NCBI GenBank assembly: GCA_002372135.1
Contig: DFIN01000047.1
Location: 1 to 13,700, forward strand
Reading direction: 5' to 3'
DNA length: 13,700 nucleotides
From: Bacteroidales bacterium UBA3696
GTDB lineage: Bacteria > Bacteroidota > Bacteroidia > Bacteroidales > Paludibacteraceae
Under the pieces are notes generated by a model, which was not told where the DNA came from, made no database searches, and was given only the letters and a program-made list of their open reading frames with translations. The position numbers were made by a program, and so were the translations under genes. Below, one piece after another: positions 1 to 8,030 of the stretch (positions are counted from its first letter, which is position 1; every line of letters starts with the position of its first letter).

Positions 1-1106
1 TAATACCTCAAACAACGCTTGATTACCGTCCGAACCTTCGCAAGTTGAAACCAGATTATGTGGTGCACGGTGACGATTGGAAAACCGGTGTGCAGCAGAA
101 AACACGTCAGGATATCATTGATTGTATGGCAGAGTGGGGAGGTAAGGTAATCGACATCCCTTATACCCCCGGTATATCGTCTTCTATGCTCAATGAGCGT
201 CTTAAAGAAATAGGCACGACACCTGAGATTCGAATGAAACGGCTCCGTCGTTTAATCAATGCCAAGAAGATTGTCCGTATAATGGAGAGTCATAGTGGTT
301 TGACGGGATTAATAATCGAAAACACATCCGTGCAGAAGAATGGTATAAAATTGGAGTTTGACGGTATGTGGGCTTCTTCGCTAACGGACTCGACAAGTAA
401 AGGTAAGCCGGACATTGAGGCTGTAGATTTGACAACACGTTTACACGACTTGAATGACGCCTTGGAGGTAACGACTAAACCGGTGATCTTTGATGGCGAT
501 ACGGGTGGAAAATTAGAGCATTTCCCGTTTATGGTTCGTACATTGGAGCGTTTAGGTATTTCTGCGGTTATCATCGAGGATAAAGTAGGATTGAAGCAAA
601 ATTCGCTTTTTGGAACAGAGGCGAAGCAAACGCAAGATACAATAGAAGGATTCTCTGCAAAAATACATGCAGGCAAGCAGGCGCAGATAACGGATTACTT
701 CATGATTATTGCGCGAGTTGAATCTTTAATCGCCGACAAACCAGTAGAAGATGCCTTAGAACGAGCATTTGCGTACGTAGCAGCCGGAGCGGACGGAATC
801 ATGATTCACTCCCGCAATAAAGACGGTGAAGATATTCATGAATTCTGTACCCGTTTCCGTGAGAAAGACAGCCATACGCCTATCGTGGTGGTTCCGACTA
901 CCTTTAATCATATTACGGAAGAGGAATTTGCCGAGTGGGGCGTGAATATTGTTATTTATGCTAACCATTTGCTCCGTTCTGCATATCCTGCAATGGTTCA
1001 TTGTGCAGAATCTATTCTTGAGCATGGCCGATGTAAAGAAGCCAGCGAAGAATATTGTATGCCAATTAATGAGATTTTAACTCTCATTCCCGGAACAAAA
1101 CAATGA
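1..1106 (+). CDS. aepX: CTP:phosphonate cytidylyltransferase / phosphoenolpyruvate mutase fusion, 5' end cut by window edge
   Basis: PEP mutase rearranges phosphoenolpyruvate to phosphonopyruvate, forming the C-P bond that starts phosphonate synthesis in the cytoplasm. The signature EDKVGLKQNS (576-605) matches the EDKxGxKxNS motif of true PEP mutases; the Mg-binding DGDTGG follows VIF near 480, and FDGMWASSLTDS lies near 357-392. Before this, HGDDW (66-80) and the ISSS motif (174-185) are typical of the C-terminal part of cytidylyltransferase (PntC-type) domains, which activate phosphonates with CTP. The frame stays open from 1106 back to base 3 without a stop, so the TTG at 45 is not the start; roughly the first 100 residues of the nucleotidyltransferase lie outside the window (inference from family length). 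The stop overlaps the next start as ATGA, implying translational coupling. The fusion suggests that the pathway product is used as a CMP conjugate. Confidence 0.93.
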   Translation, partial: IPQTTLDYRPNLRKLKPDYVVHGDDWKTGVQQKTRQDIIDCMAEWGGKVIDIPYTPGISSSMLNERLKEIGTTPEIRMKRLRRLINAKKIVRIMESHSGLTGLIIENTSVQKNGIKLEFDGMWASSLTDSTSKGKPDIEAVDLTTRLHDLNDALEVTTKPVIFDGDTGGKLEHFPFMVRTLERLGISAVIIEDKVGLKQNSLFGTEAKQTQDTIEGFSAKIHAGKQAQITDYFMIIARVESLIADKPVEDALERAFAYVAAGADGIMIHSRNKDGEDIHEFCTRFREKDSHTPIVVVPTTFNHITEEEFAEWGVNIVIYANHLLRSAYPAMVHCAESILEHGRCKEASEEYCMPINEILTLIPGTKQ

Positions 1107-2230
1107 TAGCACCCAAAGATTTTATAGAAACCCTGTATGCCGGAGGCATTGAGTTTTTTGCAGGAGTGCCGGATTCGCTGCTGAAGAATCTATGCGCGTA
1201 TATAACCGATAACTTATCACGCGAGAATAATATCATTGCAGCGAACGAAGGGAATGCCGTAGGATTGGCAGCCGGATACCATTTGGCAACAGGCAAAGTG
1301 GGTTGTGTTTATATGCAGAACTCTGGTGAAGGAAACATTGTCAATCCCCTGCTTTCGCTAATGGATGCCGATGTCTATAGAATGCCTCTATTGCTAATCA
1401 TCGGTTGGCGAGGTGAACCGGGAGTGCATGATGAACCCCAACACGTAAAGCAAGGAAAAGTGACGCTTCCATTACTTGAAACAATGGGAGTACCTTATGC
1501 CGTATTGGATGAGAATTGGCAGAATCAAGTAACTCTGGCGCTTAAAACAATACAATCCGCCAATGCAGTCTATGCATTAATTGTTCGAAAGGGATTATTT
1601 GCCGAATACCAATCTAAATACGCCCCCCCCCCTATTCGATATGTATTAAGCAGAGAGGAGGCAATAAAAATTGTTGTGAATAAGTTAAGAGATGATGATA
1701 TTATTGTCTCTACTACTGGCATGATTAGCCGCGAGTTGTTTGAATATCGTGAGGCAAAAAAGCAAGGACATGCGCATGATTTTCTGACCGTAGGTTCGAT
1801 GGGGCATGCCTCCCAGATAGCTTTAGGTATCGCGCTTCAGAAACCGAACAGGCGCGTAATCGTATTTGATGGAGACGGAGCTATGTTGATGCATATGGGC
1901 GGAATGGCAATCATAGGAGATTATTATCCGAGGAATTTAGTGCATATCATTTTCAATAATGGAGCACATGACTCCGTAGGAGGTCAACCAACTGTCGGCC
2001 AGAAGATAGATGTTGAGGCGATAGCAAAAGCCATCGGATATAAAGATGTAGTTTCTGTAGATACCCAAGAATCGCTTATGTTTGCGATGAACCATGTGAA
2101 CCATGCGGTGATAGATGGAGTATCGCTCATAAATGTCAATGTGCACAAGGGAAACCGCAAAGATCTTGGTCGCCCAACCACCACACCGCAACAAAATAAA
2201 GAAGCATTAATGAAGGAGTTAGCAAAATGA
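1103..2230 (+). CDS. aepY: phosphonopyruvate decarboxylase (thiamine diphosphate enzyme)
   Basis: Decarboxylates phosphonopyruvate to phosphonoacetaldehyde, the irreversible step that pulls the unfavourable PEP mutase equilibrium forward. The 375 residues are normal for the family. The N-terminal pyrimidine-binding domain contains the cofactor-activating glutamate in NEGNAVGLAAG (E49). The C-terminal domain has GSMGHAS (231-237) and a full thiamine diphosphate motif: GDG at 257-259, 25 residues, then NN at 285-286. The start overlaps the aepX stop by ATGA, and the stop overlaps the next start in the same way. Odd feature: a run of ten C (1623-1632) encodes A174-P177 in the linker between the two domains; a length change there would remove the whole C-terminal cofactor domain. 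Indolepyruvate or sulfopyruvate decarboxylase relatives are possible by family, but the position right after PEP mutase settles the substrate. Confidence 0.95.
   Translation: MIAPKDFIETLYAGGIEFFAGVPDSLLKNLCAYITDNLSRENNIIAANEGNAVGLAAGYHLATGKVGCVYMQNSGEGNIVNPLLSLMDADVYRMPLLLIIGWRGEPGVHDEPQHVKQGKVTLPLLETMGVPYAVLDENWQNQVTLALKTIQSANAVYALIVRKGLFAEYQSKYAPPPIRYVLSREEAIKIVVNKLRDDDIIVSTTGMISRELFEYREAKKQGHAHDFLTVGSMGHASQIALGIALQKPNRRVIVFDGDGAMLMHMGGMAIIGDYYPRNLVHIIFNNGAHDSVGGQPTVGQKIDVEAIAKAIGYKDVVSVDTQESLMFAMNHVNHAVIDGVSLINVNVHKGNRKDLGRPTTTPQQNKEALMKELAK
1623..1632 (+). repeat. C10 homopolymer tract inside aepY
   Basis: Ten consecutive C (after CG at 1621-1622, before T at 1633) in an otherwise AT-leaning gene. 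It encodes the proline-rich linker of phosphonopyruvate decarboxylase. The present length keeps the frame open. Runs like this are known slippage sites, but nothing here proves that it varies. Confidence 0.9.
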
Positions 2231-3279
2231 ACCCTATAATAGACTTTACAAACGATATTGTACCCATACTGCGTGGCAGATTAGTCTCCATGCATGCACA
2301 GTATGTGTTTATCGTGCATGGTAAACATTCGTATGCCCAATGTGGCGCAGCAGCAACGGTTAACGAAGCCTTGCAAGGTTTAACTATCCATGTAACAGAC
2401 TTTGAGAACTTTTCATCCAATCCGAAAGATGAAGAGGCGCGACAAGGGCTGTCTCTTATGCTTCAGACTAAGCCGGATGTGATTATTGGTATTGGTGGCG
2501 GAAGTGTTATGGATATGGCGAAACTGATTCGTCATTATGCGGCTGAACAAGGATATATTGTGCCATTATGGGCAATACCGACAACAGCGGGCACAGGAGC
2601 AGAGACTACCCACTTTGCTGTTGTGTATAGAGATGGCAAAAAATGCAGCGTTGAAGCGGAGGATATTTTGCCAGACGTAGTAATGCTTTACCCTCCTTTT
2701 ACGTACAATAATGATGCGTACTTGACGGCATGTACCGGTTTTGATGCGTTAGCACAGGCTATAGAAGCCTATTGGAATCCAAATGCCACAAAGGAGAGCG
2801 ACTCCTATTCGTTGCGCGCTATTGCTCACCTCCATAGTCAGTTACTAACATGTGTTCATAATACGGATGTACATTATCTGCGTGATGACTTGTTGTATGG
2901 CGCGTATTGTGCAGGCCGGGCCATTAATATTACCAAGACCACAGCTCCCCATGCCTTCTCGTACGCATTTACTACCTATTGTGGCTATCCGCATGGACAT
3001 GCCGTAGCAATCACCTTCCCTTATTTTGCGAAACTGAACATGGCAAGCCATCCGAAAAACGAAGAACTAAGATGGTGGTTGGGGGTATCTAAAGAAACTG
3101 ACTTGCAGGATTATTTTTCCACATATGTTAAATCTATTGGATTAAGTTATAAAGGGACAAAAGGAAAAGATTTGCATACCCTTCTAGACCAAGTAAATTT
3201 GGAACGTCTGAAGAACAATCCGGTAGAACTGAACGAAGCACAAATGAAAAATTTAGAGAATTATATCAACGTATTATGA
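2227..3279 (+). CDS. iron-type (group III) alcohol dehydrogenase, probable phosphonoacetaldehyde reductase
   Basis: Expected to reduce phosphonoacetaldehyde to 2-hydroxyethylphosphonate with NAD(P)H. The 350 residues fit the compact group III dehydrogenases of phosphonate clusters (PhpC/FomC-like). Visible: the nucleotide-binding GIGGGSVMD (G90-G92, S93, D96), PTTAGTGAETT around 119-128, and metal-site positions D173, H242 and H256, with the 14-residue spacing of the last two seen in FucO-type enzymes. The position four residues after D173, normally a histidine ligand, is Q177. The start overlaps aepY by ATGA and the stop overlaps the next gene likewise. There is no aminotransferase in the window, so the alcohol rather than 2-aminoethylphosphonate is the likely product. 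Family is certain from motifs; the substrate is inferred from context. Confidence 0.88.
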   Translation: MNPIIDFTNDIVPILRGRLVSMHAQYVFIVHGKHSYAQCGAAATVNEALQGLTIHVTDFENFSSNPKDEEARQGLSLMLQTKPDVIIGIGGGSVMDMAKLIRHYAAEQGYIVPLWAIPTTAGTGAETTHFAVVYRDGKKCSVEAEDILPDVVMLYPPFTYNNDAYLTACTGFDALAQAIEAYWNPNATKESDSYSLRAIAHLHSQLLTCVHNTDVHYLRDDLLYGAYCAGRAINITKTTAPHAFSYAFTTYCGYPHGHAVAITFPYFAKLNMASHPKNEELRWWLGVSKETDLQDYFSTYVKSIGLSYKGTKGKDLHTLLDQVNLERLKNNPVELNEAQMKNLENYINVL

Positions 3280-5054
3280 ATCAGGTCAAATTGGTTATAT
3301 GGGATTTAGATGAGACTTTTTGGAAAGGAACCCTTTCTGAGGGAGCTGTTCAAATCATTCCTGAAAATGTAAAACTGGTTAAAACACTGGTGCAGCGAGG
3401 CATCATGTGTTCAATTTCTTCAAAAAATGATTTTGAACCAGCAAAAAAAGAACTTGAGAGGGTCGGTATCTGGGAGTATTTCATCTTTCCTGTAATTAAT
3501 TGGAATCCAAAAGGAGAAAATATCCGCAATATCATTAGCAGATGTCAATTACGACCAGTCAATGTACTCTTCATTGACGATAATACATCTAATCGAAAAG
3601 AGGTGGAGTTTTATAATCCCGGTCTTATGACTATGGATGCACATGATATTCCAAAACTTTTAGGTGATGAAGGCTTAAAAGGAAAAGATGATAATAAATT
3701 GAGCCGACTCAAACAATACAAAATCTTAGAACAGAAGGAAATTTTCAAAACCTCTTGTTCGGATAATACAGATTTTTTAGTCAAATCTAATATTCGAATA
3801 GAGTATGTACCTGATATAAAAGCAAATAGTACTCGCATTGCAGAGTTGATCGCTCGGTCCAATCAACTGAACTTTACGAAAATTCGCATTGACGAGAGTG
3901 GGGTCTTTGCATTGGCTGAAAACCCGAATTATGAGTGTGCAGCTATTCATGTGGTAGATAATTTCGGAGATTACGGAATATGTGGTTTCTACGCATTGGA
4001 TAAGAAACATAAGCAATTAGAGCATTTTTTGTTCTCATGCAGAATCTTAAATTTGGGTGTAGAGAATTTCATCTATCAGCAATTAGGATGCCCGACATTG
4101 GAAATTGTGCCGCAAGTATCCGAAACAATAGACCCATCGCGAAAGATAGATTGGATAAAAGTCGTTGCGGCTGATGAGTTGGATAAACCAAAAGAAAAGA
4201 ATGTGTCTGGCAAAAGAAAACGGGTGCTGTTGATGGGAGGCTGTGACTTAGATCAATTAATACAGTATATTGATGCTTCAAAGTATGATGTGACGACAGA
4301 TTTTAACTATGTTAACAAACTCGGTGTTCCCGTACACCGTGATTCTCTTTGTTATATCAAAGCATCAGAGTCGTTAAGCGAGGAAGACAAAAAGATCGTT
4401 CTTTCATTGCCGTTCAATGATGAAAATCTATTTGATTATAACTTGAATAAAGGCAGATTTGATGTGCTGATATACAGTGTATTAGTAAACTACACTCAGG
4501 TGCTATATCGCCATCGAAAGAAAGGATTTGTAGTTTCTTATGGGGGATACAAAGATATCACCAAGAAAGAGATAGAGCGAGGCTTTACCAAAGAATCATT
4601 AGCTCAATTCGCACAAGAGTATGAGTGTATAGGTCAAATGACACCTGATGATTTCTACCGGGACTTAAGTGCTTTGGTGAAAAAAGTAAAAATGCCTATA
4701 ATTTTCGTTAATGGAGCGGAGGTCGATTTTGACAATCCAGAAGAAATCGGAGCAACAGAAAGACACAAGCAGATGAATGCTGTTTTGGATCGTTTTATAA
4801 AAGAGCATTCTAATCAATGTAGATTATTAGATATACGTCGCTTGGTATCACAAACCGATGACTGTACAAATTGTATCCGCCATTACAAACGCATCATCTA
4901 TGTCCATATCGCTGAAGATATAATGCGTATGTTAAGTTCTGAAAACAGACTTTCATGCTACCATCAACTGAAGATCAAGAGCAGATATTGTTGTGAGCGT
5001 ATTGCCTTTAAGATGAATAAGATTATACGTAAATGTAAAAAAATGTTGAAATAA
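3276..5054 (+). CDS. FkbH-like HAD-IIIC protein with extra C-terminal SGNH-like domain
   Basis: The N-terminal 150 residues are a HAD phosphatase-type domain: DLDET (D10, D12, T14), SSKND (48-52), K79 after WNP, and FIDDN (99-103). FkbH relatives dephosphorylate 1,3-bisphosphoglycerate while loading a glyceryl group onto a carrier protein. Residues about 165-300 resemble the FkbH GNAT-like part (RSNQLNFT at 194-201, GDYG at 231-234, SCRIL at 254-258). From about 314 there is a further domain of some 250 residues resembling SGNH-type folds: a first block around LLMGGCDLDQL (318-328) and a last block with RHY (535-537). The usual nucleophile serine is not at the expected place (GGCD instead of GDS). 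The last 30 residues are lysine- and arginine-rich. No acyl carrier protein gene is visible. The gene overlaps the dehydrogenase by ATGA, so it is probably part of the same pathway. Exact reaction unknown; AT-rich. Confidence 0.8.
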   Translation: MNQVKLVIWDLDETFWKGTLSEGAVQIIPENVKLVKTLVQRGIMCSISSKNDFEPAKKELERVGIWEYFIFPVINWNPKGENIRNIISRCQLRPVNVLFIDDNTSNRKEVEFYNPGLMTMDAHDIPKLLGDEGLKGKDDNKLSRLKQYKILEQKEIFKTSCSDNTDFLVKSNIRIEYVPDIKANSTRIAELIARSNQLNFTKIRIDESGVFALAENPNYECAAIHVVDNFGDYGICGFYALDKKHKQLEHFLFSCRILNLGVENFIYQQLGCPTLEIVPQVSETIDPSRKIDWIKVVAADELDKPKEKNVSGKRKRVLLMGGCDLDQLIQYIDASKYDVTTDFNYVNKLGVPVHRDSLCYIKASESLSEEDKKIVLSLPFNDENLFDYNLNKGRFDVLIYSVLVNYTQVLYRHRKKGFVVSYGGYKDITKKEIERGFTKESLAQFAQEYECIGQMTPDDFYRDLSALVKKVKMPIIFVNGAEVDFDNPEEIGATERHKQMNAVLDRFIKEHSNQCRLLDIRRLVSQTDDCTNCIRHYKRIIYVHIAEDIMRMLSSENRLSCYHQLKIKSRYCCERIAFKMNKIIRKCKKMLK

Positions 5055-5055
5055 A

Positions 5056-6267
5056 ATGAAAATACCTCGTTTTGTAAAAAAAATCTATTTCCGCTATTTC
5101 CTTCGGGTAAAGAAAGGGAAATGTTTGTTTATTCCTCATCCAGGATTTACTAAACTCGATAAAGCTTCGATTATAAATTATAAAGCGGATAATTGCTTGA
5201 TATTCGTTCGCTATATGCTTGAAAATAAATTGTACTATAGCAAAGAGTTAGTAGTTGTCTCAACAACGCCTGAACGAGCCCAGCAAGAACAAGATTTTTG
5301 TAGCCAATATTACCCCGACGCAAACATAACAATCATACCAAGTGTGTCTCGCAAAGTTAAATCTGCATGGGCTAGTGCTGAATATATCTTCTCAAGTGAA
5401 GCTATCTTTCCTATACCAAAGAAACCTTATCAGCAATATATTGTGCTAGGTTATTATCCCGTTGCTCTAAAAAATGATTGGTTTAGCTCCATAGAAGATT
5501 CCAATTATCGCAATCGGACAAATTATGCCAAGCAGATAGATAGAGTTTATTCAGTATCCTTGATTTATAGCCAAATAGAATCATCATCATATGAAATCTC
5601 TTTTGGCAAATTTCTGCCAATAGGAAAGTGTAGATCTGATGTTATACTACAAAAAGAAGATGTCTCATTTGTAAAGGAGTATTTTCAACAATTTTGTGGA
5701 GATTATAAGTTCTCAAAAATAATTTTATATACTCCTACTCATCGTGATTATGAGCAATCTGTGTTTGATATAAAACGATCCATACTTGGCTTTAATATAG
5801 AAAAAAAACGTTTTGAAAATTTTCTGCAAGAGAATGAGATATTGATTATATGCAAACTTCACCCTCGCCAAAATGCAGATGTGGTAGATAGCCTATTACC
5901 CAAGGGAGTATTGAATTTTAAAGGCTGTGATAGATTTGGGCTAGTAGAACTAATGAAGGTAAGTTCTATGCTTATGACAGACTATACTTCCGTATATGTT
6001 GATTATCTATTGTTAAACAAGCCTGTGATTTTTAATTTCTATGACTATGATCTATACAAAAAAATACGAGGATTCTCTTTTTATCCACTACAACGAATAT
6101 GCGCAGGAGAAATATTTACCGATGAAGAATCTTTTTATAAGGTTGTAAAAGCAACACTTGATGGATTAGATAGGTATGCAGACAAACGTCAAGAAATACT
6201 TGATGAGTTGATGACCTATAGAACTAATGTATGCGAGAATACATATAAAACGATATTCAATCAATAA
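5056..6267 (+). CDS. CDP-glycerol glycerophosphotransferase-like (TagB/TagF family) protein; candidate phosphonate transferase
   Basis: The 403 residues carry family motifs in order: YTPTHR (225-230, compare YAPTWR), KLHPR (267-271), and TDYTSVYVDYL (308-318) leading into NKPVIFNFYD (321-330). Characterised members move an alcohol phosphate from a CDP conjugate to a glycan or lipid-linked acceptor at the inner face of the membrane. No membrane segment stands out; the basic N-terminus (first 22 residues) could bring it to the membrane. It begins one base after the FkbH-like stop. The operon encodes a cytidylyltransferase fused to PEP mutase, and I see no CDP-glycerol synthesis gene here. A CMP-phosphonate donor is therefore an attractive inference, but CDP-glycerol, CDP-ribitol or a plain sugar nucleotide remain possible. 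Two A8 runs (5076-5083, 5801-5808) occur in this AT-rich gene. Confidence 0.8.
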   Translation: MKIPRFVKKIYFRYFLRVKKGKCLFIPHPGFTKLDKASIINYKADNCLIFVRYMLENKLYYSKELVVVSTTPERAQQEQDFCSQYYPDANITIIPSVSRKVKSAWASAEYIFSSEAIFPIPKKPYQQYIVLGYYPVALKNDWFSSIEDSNYRNRTNYAKQIDRVYSVSLIYSQIESSSYEISFGKFLPIGKCRSDVILQKEDVSFVKEYFQQFCGDYKFSKIILYTPTHRDYEQSVFDIKRSILGFNIEKKRFENFLQENEILIICKLHPRQNADVVDSLLPKGVLNFKGCDRFGLVELMKVSSMLMTDYTSVYVDYLLLNKPVIFNFYDYDLYKKIRGFSFYPLQRICAGEIFTDEESFYKVVKATLDGLDRYADKRQEILDELMTYRTNVCENTYKTIFNQ

Positions 6268-6270
6268 ACA

Positions 6271-7329
6271 ATGAACTCAAAACAATATCAATTAGCAATA
6301 GTTATTCCATGTTGGAACGTAGAAAAGTATATACCCTCAATGCTTGAGAGTTTAGTAGCCCAGTCTTTCAAGGACTGGAAAGCACTTTGCGTTGATGATG
6401 GTTCAACTGATTTAACGGCCAAGATAATTACAACATATCAGCAAAAAGATGACAGGTTTCAATATATACGTAGAGATAGAGAACCGAAAGGCAGCCAAAC
6501 ATGCAGAAACATAGGAATTGATGCAGCCATAGGTGCAAAATACCTGATATTTCTTGATGCAGACGATATAATAGCCCCTTATTGTTTTGAGCAGAGGGTA
6601 AACTATTTAGACAAACACCCTAATGATGATTACGCTGTGTTTAGAGCCAAATCATTTCGCAATAGTTTATTCGAGACAGATAGCGACATGTATGGATTTC
6701 CATTTGTTGATAATGCGCTAATGGCAATGCTAAATTGGAATCTGACAATGCTTGCAGTTACTAATATTTATAGATATCAGTCTTTAGTGGATAATAATGT
6801 CCATTGGGATGAAAGGTTGTCATCATTGCAAGATTCGGATTTTAACATTCAAGTGCTTGCAAAAAAACTTAAATATTCTTTTGCAGAGCGGACTAGAGTG
6901 GATTATTTCTACCTAATAACAAATAACGGTATAGCGAACAAAATAAAAACTAAAGCCCATTATGAGTCGCATCTTTATTTGTTGAACAAAACATTAACCA
7001 CGGTTTCTCAATCCACTCAAGCAAACGATGTGGTTTTGCAAAATAATATCTTGCTATTCTATAATCTGATCAAACAGGATAAAGAATCTGTAAAAAAGAT
7101 ACTTCGACTTCAATGGCTGCGTGAAAGGAAAATCAATTATCTTAAAATGTGGTTGTATATACTATGGGGCGGTCGAGGGAAAAAATATCTTTTCCCAAAA
7201 GAAAGGAATTTCTCCCGCGAGATGAATCAGAAATGGCGTCAAGCAACAGAGAAGAATATTGTGGAGTTTCTAGAAATGGCTAAAAACGATGATGATATAA
7301 TAAAATTAGATGCATCTTTGAAACCATAA
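6271..7329 (+). CDS. family 2 glycosyltransferase
   Basis: A GT-A fold transferase adding a sugar from a nucleotide donor to a growing glycan at the cytoplasmic membrane face. The 352 residues start with the usual IVIPCWNVEKYI (10-21), then DDGSTD (42-47) for nucleotide binding and the metal-binding FLDADD (94-99). A conserved LQDSDF segment follows mid-protein at the usual acceptor/catalytic region. The C-terminal 120 residues are basic and not conserved to my eye. It lies 3 bases after the TagB-like gene and 6 before the acetyltransferase, so it is in the same operon. Donor and acceptor sugars cannot be read from sequence. Like its two upstream neighbours it is AT-rich. Confidence 0.9.
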   Translation: MNSKQYQLAIVIPCWNVEKYIPSMLESLVAQSFKDWKALCVDDGSTDLTAKIITTYQQKDDRFQYIRRDREPKGSQTCRNIGIDAAIGAKYLIFLDADDIIAPYCFEQRVNYLDKHPNDDYAVFRAKSFRNSLFETDSDMYGFPFVDNALMAMLNWNLTMLAVTNIYRYQSLVDNNVHWDERLSSLQDSDFNIQVLAKKLKYSFAERTRVDYFYLITNNGIANKIKTKAHYESHLYLLNKTLTTVSQSTQANDVVLQNNILLFYNLIKQDKESVKKILRLQWLRERKINYLKMWLYILWGGRGKKYLFPKERNFSREMNQKWRQATEKNIVEFLEMAKNDDDIIKLDASLKP

Positions 7330-7335
7330 TCCAAT

Positions 7336-7977
7336 ATGAACCCGATACGAAAGAAAATACTTATATTCTTTGGCGCGCTTTCATGCCGATGGCACAAGAC
7401 ATGGTTATACCACCACCATGAGAATGGGAGGAACTTTATACGCCAACAACGGACGGCTATGTTGTTCAAACATGCGCAAGGTGTGTTTTTCCCTAAAGAC
7501 CTGACATCGCTTGGTGAGGATTGTATATCCATAGGTGAGGGTACGCATATTGGTGAACATTGCATCCTGACGGCTTGGAAGACAACCTGCGCAGGAGGGG
7601 ATTTTCATCCGGAGATTTTCATAGGAAAAGGTTGCTGTTTTGGAGAATACAATCATATCACTTCAACAAACAAAATTGTCATCGGGGATAACCTCCTAAC
7701 CGGACGATGGGTGACCATTACGGACAATAGTCATGGAGAAACAGACTATGAGACCTTACAACAGCCACCATTGATGCGGTTGGTAACGAGCAAAGGCCCT
7801 GTCATCATCGGCAACAATGTCTGGATAGGCGACAAAGCAACCGTCTTACCCCATGTAACCATTGGCGATGGAGCTGTAATTGCCGCCAATAGCGTTGTAA
7901 CAAAGAATGTGCCGGCATATAGCGTTGCTGCCGGTAATCCGGCAAAAGTGATAAAGTCTGCAAATAACCCAAAATAA
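7336..7977 (+). CDS. hexapeptide-repeat O-acetyltransferase (left-handed beta helix)
   Basis: Probably acetylates a hydroxyl of the polysaccharide repeat unit using acetyl-CoA. The 213 residues show interrupted hexapeptide repeats at about 57-120 and again at 153-190 (GPVIIGNNVWIGDKATVLP and following), ending in the YSVAAGNPAKVIK signature of the WbbJ/maltose-acetyltransferase branch. H133 in DNSHG is the likely catalytic histidine, by analogy with the DxxH element of these enzymes. Six bases separate it from the glycosyltransferase. It is the last gene of the left block; a hairpin overlaps its stop codon. The basic N-terminus contains a hydrophobic stretch (ILIFFGAL) too short to call a membrane anchor with confidence. 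Confidence 0.88.
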   Translation: MNPIRKKILIFFGALSCRWHKTWLYHHHENGRNFIRQQRTAMLFKHAQGVFFPKDLTSLGEDCISIGEGTHIGEHCILTAWKTTCAGGDFHPEIFIGKGCCFGEYNHITSTNKIVIGDNLLTGRWVTITDNSHGETDYETLQQPPLMRLVTSKGPVIIGNNVWIGDKATVLPHVTIGDGAVIAANSVVTKNVPAYSVAAGNPAKVIKSANNPK

Positions 7978-8001
7978 CAACCACCCCTAGCGAGTGGTTG
8001 T
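7977..8001 (+). terminator. hairpin at end of left block, possible weak terminator
   Basis: ACAACCAC (7977-7984) pairs with GTGGTTGT (7994-8001): an 8-base-pair stem with a 9-base loop that includes the last base of the acetyltransferase stop codon. There is no T-tract after it (TAAAAGCG), so intrinsic termination is doubtful. It may instead protect the mRNA 3' end. Confidence 0.35.
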
Positions 8002-8010
8002 AAAAGCGAT

Positions 8011-8030
8011 CTTTGACATAGTGGATTACC
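8011..8030 (+). repeat. left arm of inverted repeat flanking the ATPase gene
   Basis: CTTTGACATAGTGGATTACC. The reverse complement of 9546-9564 is the same sequence lacking one base (CTTTGAATAGTGGATTACC), with 13 contiguous identical bases (ATAGTGGATTACC). The arms lie just outside the ATPase gene and its promoter, about 1.55 kb end to end. Confidence 0.75.

Noticed and set aside
45..47. TTG as start of the PEP mutase gene
   Set aside because: The frame is open to the left edge and the residues before it fit the cytidylyltransferase domain, so the gene continues upstream.
290..676. Antisense frame of 128 codons within the PEP mutase gene
   Set aside because: Shadow of the mutase coding strand; no motif or promoter.
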